NCBI RefSeq assembly: GCF_040939455.1
Contig: NC_134107.1
Coordinates: forward strand, 10,417,537-10,481,536
Length of the DNA stretch: 64,000 bases
Direction of reading: 5' to 3'
DNA from: Microcebus murinus
Lineage: Eukaryota; Chordata; Mammalia; Primates; Cheirogaleidae
Both the position numbers and the translations under genes were made by a program. The notes under the pieces were generated by a model. The model saw only the letters and a program-made list of their open reading frames with translations, searched no databases and was not told where the DNA came from. This document shows, piece by piece, positions 58,059-64,000 of the stretch; position 1 is the stretch's first letter, and each line of letters opens with the position of its first letter.

Positions 58059-60689
58059 ATGGAGGCGCCAGGCACAGCTGAGCATGCCACTGTCCCCCGG
58101 CAGGCCTACGGGGACTGAAGCCATCCCGTCCGCTACCCCTGCACCTCCACCTGCCCCCTACTCCCACAGGCCCCCCCAGCTCCGCCTCCGTGACCTGGAC
58201 ACGCTGACAGCCTCTGCCCCTGCTGGGCCTCCCCGGAACTCCTCTGCCCCCCTGCCCGTGGCTGCCACGTCTAGCTCCAGCCCCTAAGCCCTCGATTTTA
58301 AGGCCACCTCCTCAGGGGCTGTCCTGGGCCATCCTGTCTGAGGAGGTGACCCTCCTACTCTCTAACTTAGCCCCCCGTTATTTTTCCTTCATTGCACCTG
58401 AAGCCGTGTCATTTTTGAATTTGCTCATGTGGTCTTTCTCCTCCCAGTAAAACGTCCGCACGCTGAGGACGGGGCCGAGTCTGTCTTCACCACCACTGCG
58501 TCACCAGTGCCCAGCCCAGCCCCTCTCGAGGATGTCTGACATCTTCGTCCAACAAATGCATAAATAAACGGAAGGCACTCTCCCACCTCCCACCCTGAAC
58601 TTTCACTGTGTTTGCCTCACTATCTGAAGAGTTTCTAGAACTCTTCCCACCATGCATGAACACGGCCTCCAACAACTGGGGCCATCTGCAAGGCCTGGGG
58701 CAGGGGAGGGGCCATCATATACTTTTCCGCGCCGAGGATACAACACGAGACCCTACACAGAGCGGGGAATTACAGAATTTACGTGCAAGCTTTGGGGCTC
58801 TCCTCTTTGCAGGATCCCCCTGACACCAGCTACTCGGGCAGCTCTGACTCCAGCCTCTGAATCCTCAGCCCAGTGAGGAATCCCTGATTAACAGGGGCCT
58901 CACCGGGGGTGGGGGGAGCTCTGTGTCTGTCGGGGGTCCCAGCACCTCCAGTTCTGCGCTTTTGGTTGCCTGCCAAAGACATCAAGCAGCTCTTGTCGGA
59001 ATTCACATATATTCTGTCCGTAGTTGGTGTCTGTTCCCCGAAGGAGGGTTAGCCTGATACGAGCTACGCCGCCGTTATGGGACAGTGGAAGTCACGGGCT
59101 CACACGTACGTGTATGATCACACTCGATAACACAACTGCACACGTGAAGTAGAGGAGGAGCTGTCGAACAGGCTCCTCCAAGGGGCTCTCTCATCCTAAA
59201 CAAAAATGAGAGCAATGGCACAAAAAATGTGCTCCAGAACCGGAGACAGTGAGTTTGAAGGTGTCTTGGGTCTTCCTTGGTGACTCGGCTTAGAGTGGCC
59301 CCCCGTCTGGAGGCAGAGCGCAGTCCTGCAGTGGAGGCGACCACGCCCAGGCAGAGGAGGCCGGCTGTGCCTCGACGCCCTGTGCGGACAGCAGGGGCGG
59401 CCTTCCTGGGCCCCGGACTCCCGGACCAACCGAGGACGTCCTGATAGCCCCTCAGAAGGTCCCCAGCCGTGGAGGCTTTGTCAACACCTTGAGCGGGTGA
59501 GGGCAGGGTGAAGGGGAGGACCCCGCTCCGCAGATCAGTGTGTCGGCTGGAGAAAACTCAGGACGGCGCCCGGCCGCCGGGGAAACGCATCGCGCGAGCC
59601 ACTGCAGGGAGAGGCCGGCTCTCCACCTCAGCCCCTCACCTAGTTAGCGGCTCCAAACGCAGATTTGTATTTTGGGAACTAATGAAGGCTCCGTGACCGA
59701 CTCAACCTTCAGATAGATTCCGAGCCGGCAGCACGGTGAGCCGGGCACCCCCCTGCATCGGGAAAACCCCAAACCTAGGGAAAAGCCGGCCCCGCCGGGC
59801 AGGGGTGCAGCGAGGAGGGAGCAGCAAGCCAGGCGGGCTGCGCTGGCGGCAGCCATGCGGCCACGGAAGTGAAGGCAGAGGGGGAGCGGGGCCGCCGCCT
59901 CCTCCACGCAGGCAACAGCGCAAGCGATCGCGGTAACGGAGTGAGGGGCCTGCAGGACAGCAGCACTGGGTCCCCACTGGACACCAGCCCCAGTGTCGCC
60001 CTCACAGCTGCCCAGGGCAGCACCGGCCTCACTCTGGCCACCACTGCCATGTCAAGGCTAACCGGCTATGTCCTGACTGCCAGACGGGGAAGGAGTCGTG
60101 CGGGGAGCCCTCTGGATAGTGACTCCCATCTCCCTGGAGCCTCAGTTTCCCACATGTCAAAGAGGAGGGCACGCCCTCTGAAAGTCCTCCAGACGGCAAA
60201 ATCCAGGGCCCCCGTCAGCTCTGAGGAGCACCCTTGTCCGGGAGGAGTCCCTGGGAGGAGCAGAGTCTCCCCAGGGCTGGCTGGCAGGATTACAGGGGCG
60301 CTGGCACTGCCAGGCCAGGTCTCTCCCTGGGACTCAGCCGCTAGGGCTGCTCTGGAAGGGGGCCCAGGGGTGGCCGGAGTTAGGGACTCAGGGCTCCCAC
60401 CAGGGTGCCGAAGACAAGGGCAAGGAATTGTCACTGGGGTGGGGGGGTGCGTCTTACGCTGTGGCCACCCCGGCACTGGGGCACTTCTAAGGGCTGCAGG
60501 TCGGGCAGTTGTCTGTATGTCGCTGGAGCTTGGCGAGACTTCACTCCAAAAGGCTCTGGCCTGCCCTGACCCCTTTCAGTGATGTGTAAAAGATATGAGA
60601 ATGCAATAATAACAGCAACCACCACAAAAGCACCAGTGACATCTGCCAAGCGTGAACAGCAACAACTGCAGGGCCTACACTTCCCTTCT

Positions 60690-60790
60690 CCGGAAGACCC
60701 TGAGGCCCAGAGCAGTTCAGTAACTTGCCAGGGGTCACACAGCCAGGCCTCATAGGGCTTGGTTGGACCCCAAGCAGTCTGCCTGTGGCA
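60690..60790 (-). mobile_element. MIR fragment
   Basis: CTGAGGCCCAGAGCAGTTCA and GTAACTTGCCAGGGGTCACA match the reverse MIR core. Confidence 0.75.
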
Positions 60791-62345
60791 CCGTCACTGA
60801 CCTGGCAGCTCACCCTGAAACCTAAGCCTGGCACCCTGAATTCTGGCCTGCAATGGCCTCCAAGAGGGTCCCGGGCCCTCTGTACCCACTCACGAATGGT
60901 GCACCAGCTCCTGCAGAACCGGGGTCCCGTCCTCAGCCCACAAGGCCGGGAAGGCCCCACCACTGCTCCTGCTGGGTCTCCCCGCTCCTGTGTGGGGTGG
61001 GCCCAGGCGCATGGCCCCACTTCTTACCCTAAAGAACCTTCATGCCTCGGCCTCAAGCCCGAGTGTCGTGTCTGCTCACCTGGGCCCCATCCTTCTCCAC
61101 GTCTCAGTACCATCACCCACCTGGACAGCCATCCCCAGAGCTCACCCACCCCAACCCATTCTTTACGCCCAGAGAAGGGACCCTCTCTCAGGTCCACTGG
61201 GACCTTGTCACCGTCTACATGTTTCCCTCCCCTGCAACTGTGGCCCCTGCAGGACGGGGTGGGACCTCGTCTTCCTACCCCACATGCCCTGGGCCTCGCT
61301 GCCGCTCAGTCGATGCCTCTTCAAATCACAGACGGGACATGTACAACGTCGGGGAGAGTTGTACAGCCCCCGACAACTCACGGATAATTTGTCTGCTCCT
61401 ATGCAAAAGCTCATTGTGTTGTGAAAATATGTTAAAATTTCACTCATTACTTTTTGGTAAAATTAGAGGATGGTTTCCCTTCCCTTGACTTGGGGCCAAA
61501 ACCCAAAGCGGAAAGAGACAGACATTCCAGGGAATAAAGCATATTCCCCACCCTGGGGCAGCGTGGGTGGCTCCTAGACCTTTCCAAAGCACTGTGGCCA
61601 CCCTGAGGTGGCCTAGCAGGAGCCCAAGTCCTGGTGGTGACCGTGGGAGGCTTGTCATCTGCCCACAGGGGTTCATCTGCGCTGAGGTCAAGCTGTGCAA
61701 CCTGGCCAGGCCCCCACCCTCTCCGGGCCTCCCTCCCCCCACGTGCAAATGGTGCTCTGTGCCACACCCGCACTTATCCTGTTTGGGGGCCCACTCAGCC
61801 TCAAACGCAGAAGAGCATCAGACACAGGGGAGGGTGTGCGGACCTGTGGCGTACGCTTCTGCCGTGGAGCATGTGAGCCGCAGGCCCCCCCGGTCCCGGT
61901 CTGCCAGCTGGGCGTGGGCACCGCCGTGCCAAGCGGGGTTCTAGCGTGGCTGAAGTGGGGCTCGGCGAAGTAGCCCAGCCCTGTCCTAAGCTGAAGGAAA
62001 GGCCGCCAGGAGACGAGTGGGCAGGTGGGGGGCAAACAGGGCTCCCAGCTTGACGTTCCCTTTCATGATCCCACACCTGACCATGACAATGACACAGTCA
62101 GTGGGACCCCCCATGGCACAAGCCGGCAGCCGGGCTGGACGGCTGTTCCGATGTCACCTTACCACCCCAGCACAGGGCACGACCGTTTGCACAGAGCTGT
62201 TGGCACCCATGCCCTGGGCCACGGGCTCCCTGAGCAGCCGGGCAGACCCTGGACTCTCTTGGCACGTGCAGGGCTGGGCCCTGAGCCCAGGCCGAGGCTG
62301 AAGGCAAAAGTGTCAGGGCCTGAGGTCGAGGCCTGAATGTGGGGA

Positions 62346-62493
62346 GGGCCTGTGGGACACCCCGGGGGGCGGTTCTTGGGAGCAGAGGAGGCCGGGGGCC
62401 TGTGGGACACCCCGGGGGCGGTTCTCGGGAGCAGAGGAGGCCGGGGGCCTGTGGGACACCCCGGGGGCGGTTCTCGGGAGCAGAGGAGGCCGC
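62346..62493. repeat. 49-50 bp tandem triplication
   Basis: Three nearly identical copies start GGGCCTGTGGGACACCCCGG at 62346, 62396 and 62445 and contain GGTTCT(T/C)GGGAGCAGAGG. It lies 60 bp left of an LTR. Confidence 0.95.
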
Positions 62494-62554
62494 GGCCCAG
62501 GAGGAAGAGAGGAAACAAGCCTCGGCTGGCCTTCGGGGAGGGATCGTGGACAGG

Positions 62555-62900
62555 TGTGCTATGGACTGAATTGTGCCCCCCAAAATTCACGTTTCAAAGC
62601 CCTGACTATATTTAGAGAAAAGGCCTTTACAGAGGTCAAAGTAAAACGAGGTCGCCAGGTGGGCCCTAATCCCACGGGGCTGGAGTCCTTATCAGAAGAG
62701 GACGTCAGGACAGACACTTGCAGAGGGATGACCGCGTGAGGACACAGGGAGAGGCGGCCGTCTGCAGTCTAGGGAGAGGGGCCTTGGGGGGACCTGCCCT
62801 CTGACACCTCGATCTCGGGCTCCCGGCCCCCAGGGCTGTGAGAACATAGATACCTGTTGTTTAAGCCGTAGGGCCAGTGGCGGCCCAGCAGGCCGATCCT
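62555..62900 (+). mobile_element. MaLR-type (MLT1-like) solo LTR
   Basis: GTGCTATGGACTGAATTGTG, CCCCCCAAAATTCACGTTTC, GGTGGGCCCTAATCCCACGG, ACACCTCGATCTCGGGCTCC and ACCTGTTGTTTAAGCCG are in the family order. It is the best-preserved copy at the 5' end. Confidence 0.88.
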
Positions 62901-64000
62901 TACAGGATGCGTAATTCAACTCTTCCTAAACAGAACTTCTCCAGCCCTCCCAACCTGGCGTGTGTGCCGGGGGGTTTACGAGTGTCTCTTGCAGCTTTCA
63001 CCTGGAGGCCTAGAAACCCCGTCTCCCGGGTGGATGGCCGTACCACCTACACGCCCTCCTCGGCTGGAGATGCGGCCCCCGAGAGCTGCTCTCCAACGCC
63101 TGTCAGCCCTCCCAGGGAGGGGCCACACTGCTGCAGCCACCCAGCACCTGTCCGAGCACCTGTCCGAGTCCCCGCAGACTCGAACTCCCCGGGGAGGGGC
63201 CGAGGCCACACCTCCACCCGGCCCCGGCCAGCACCTCGCCTGCCGCCCTTGCACCTCTGGGTGGGACACGCTCCCAGCGGCGCTGCTACCTCCACCGAAG
63301 GCACTTCCAAGGTACTGCTTCAATTTGTTAGTACTCTGCTTAAAACGAAAATCTAATGAATGCCCCATTTTCCTAACTGGGTCAGCAGAGCACGCCTTTA
63401 ATAGCATCCAAGCCGCTCAGCCGCTCATCCTGACACTGCCGGGCATTTTTCCACGCGGGGGATGGACACCTCTCCCTAGGCCCTTGGTCTCGCCTCCATG
63501 GCCAGTGTCCCCCCTCCCCCGTGGAGATCATTTAAAAATGCTTTACACATTTCCCGACGGGGCACAAGCTCGCTGGGACCACGGGATTCAGAGACGCATC
63601 CGGAAAGTCGGAAAAGTGGGTTCTGCAGCCCACCCTGTTTCTCCCCACGCTGGCACGAGCCCTCAGCCCCACCGCCAGGGCATCTGAGCAATCCATCCGC
63701 ACGTTACGTAACATTCCTAGAGGCAGCACGCTGCTCTCCCGCGACAAACGCCTCAGCGTGGAGCCATCTCGGGCGAGCCGAGACGCTTGCTGGCTTTCCC
63801 CACCATCAATGGCGCTGTGGCGAACGTCTCGCCCCTCCTCCTTTGGAGGGACGCACGTCCCCGGGAGTGGAAGCCCCAGGTCGAGAGGGCTGCGCGTGTC
63901 CGTGGCTCGGGGCACGCTCTGGGGGCCCCTTTCCCTGCGAAGTGACACTGACTCGCAGGGCCACACCACGGGAACCGATTTTCTCTTACAAAACATAAAG

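Larger units (their letters stand above)
47403..64000 (-). other. DNA upstream of the internal SHANK2 first exon
   Basis: For the MKSLLNAF isoform this is 5' flanking DNA. For the longer ankyrin-repeat isoform of SHANK2 it should be intron, since the ankyrin exons lie upstream in mammals. I find no ankyrin-repeat exon here. Recognisable content is CpG-rich DNA to about 48750, MIR pieces near 52150, 52275, 56600 and 60690, MaLR-type LTRs at 57690 and 62555, a 49-50 bp tandem triplication at 62346-62493, and an AT-rich island at 54540-54680. Stretches 48760-52140, 52480-54530, 54690-56590, 56700-57680, 58060-60680, 60800-62340 and 62905-64000 show nothing I recognise. Confidence 0.6.

Overview
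The window is nuclear DNA from a mammal. It carries four minus-strand exons of one gene, SHANK2, a scaffold protein of the postsynaptic density, together with its introns and one internal promoter. Every exon has GT/AG borders and all phases agree. The four exons join into 628 nt (209 codons plus one base) covering the alternative start MKSLLNAFTKKE, a Ser/Pro/Arg-rich linker, and the whole SH3 domain. I see no second protein-coding gene, RNA gene, CRISPR array or prokaryotic feature.

The organism is most likely a primate. A full dimeric Alu of old (J-like) type lies at about 16230-16520, and an Alu remnant lies at 34221-34264. No young Alu is visible, Alu is very sparse for 64 kb, and the SHANK2 linker differs at many positions from the human protein as I recall it. 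A strepsirrhine (lemur, loris or galago type) fits better than an ape or Old World monkey. This is inference.

Layout on the plus axis (the gene reads right to left): 47403-64000 is DNA upstream of the internal first exon, which would be intron for the longer ankyrin-repeat isoform. A CpG-rich promoter region lies at about 47230-47870. Exon 1 is 47366-47402. Intron 1 (41948-47365) holds a 1.75 kb minisatellite with a 30 bp unit. Exon 2 is 41641-41947. Intron 2 (30270-41640) holds CCAT-type arrays, an Alu remnant and an L1 end close to exon 3. Exon 3 is 30100-30269. Intron 3 is 20655-30099. Exon 4 is 20541-20654. Positions 1-20540 are the start of the next intron; it holds several L1 and LTR fragments, the Alu, two Tigger-like DNA transposons and a 147 bp tandem repeat.

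The interspersed repeats are old. All recognised L1 fragments and MaLR-type LTRs lie on the plus strand, antisense to SHANK2, as expected if sense insertions were selected against in introns. The most interesting non-standard signals are: a 50-codon upstream ORF whose stop overlaps the SHANK2 start as ATGA; higher-order 91 bp periodicity inside the 30 bp minisatellite; an exact 147 bp repeat that stays open in one frame; a pair of adjacent hairpins with the same CCACGAG apex; and several AT-rich islands that may be conserved regulatory elements. I found no convincing new biological system.
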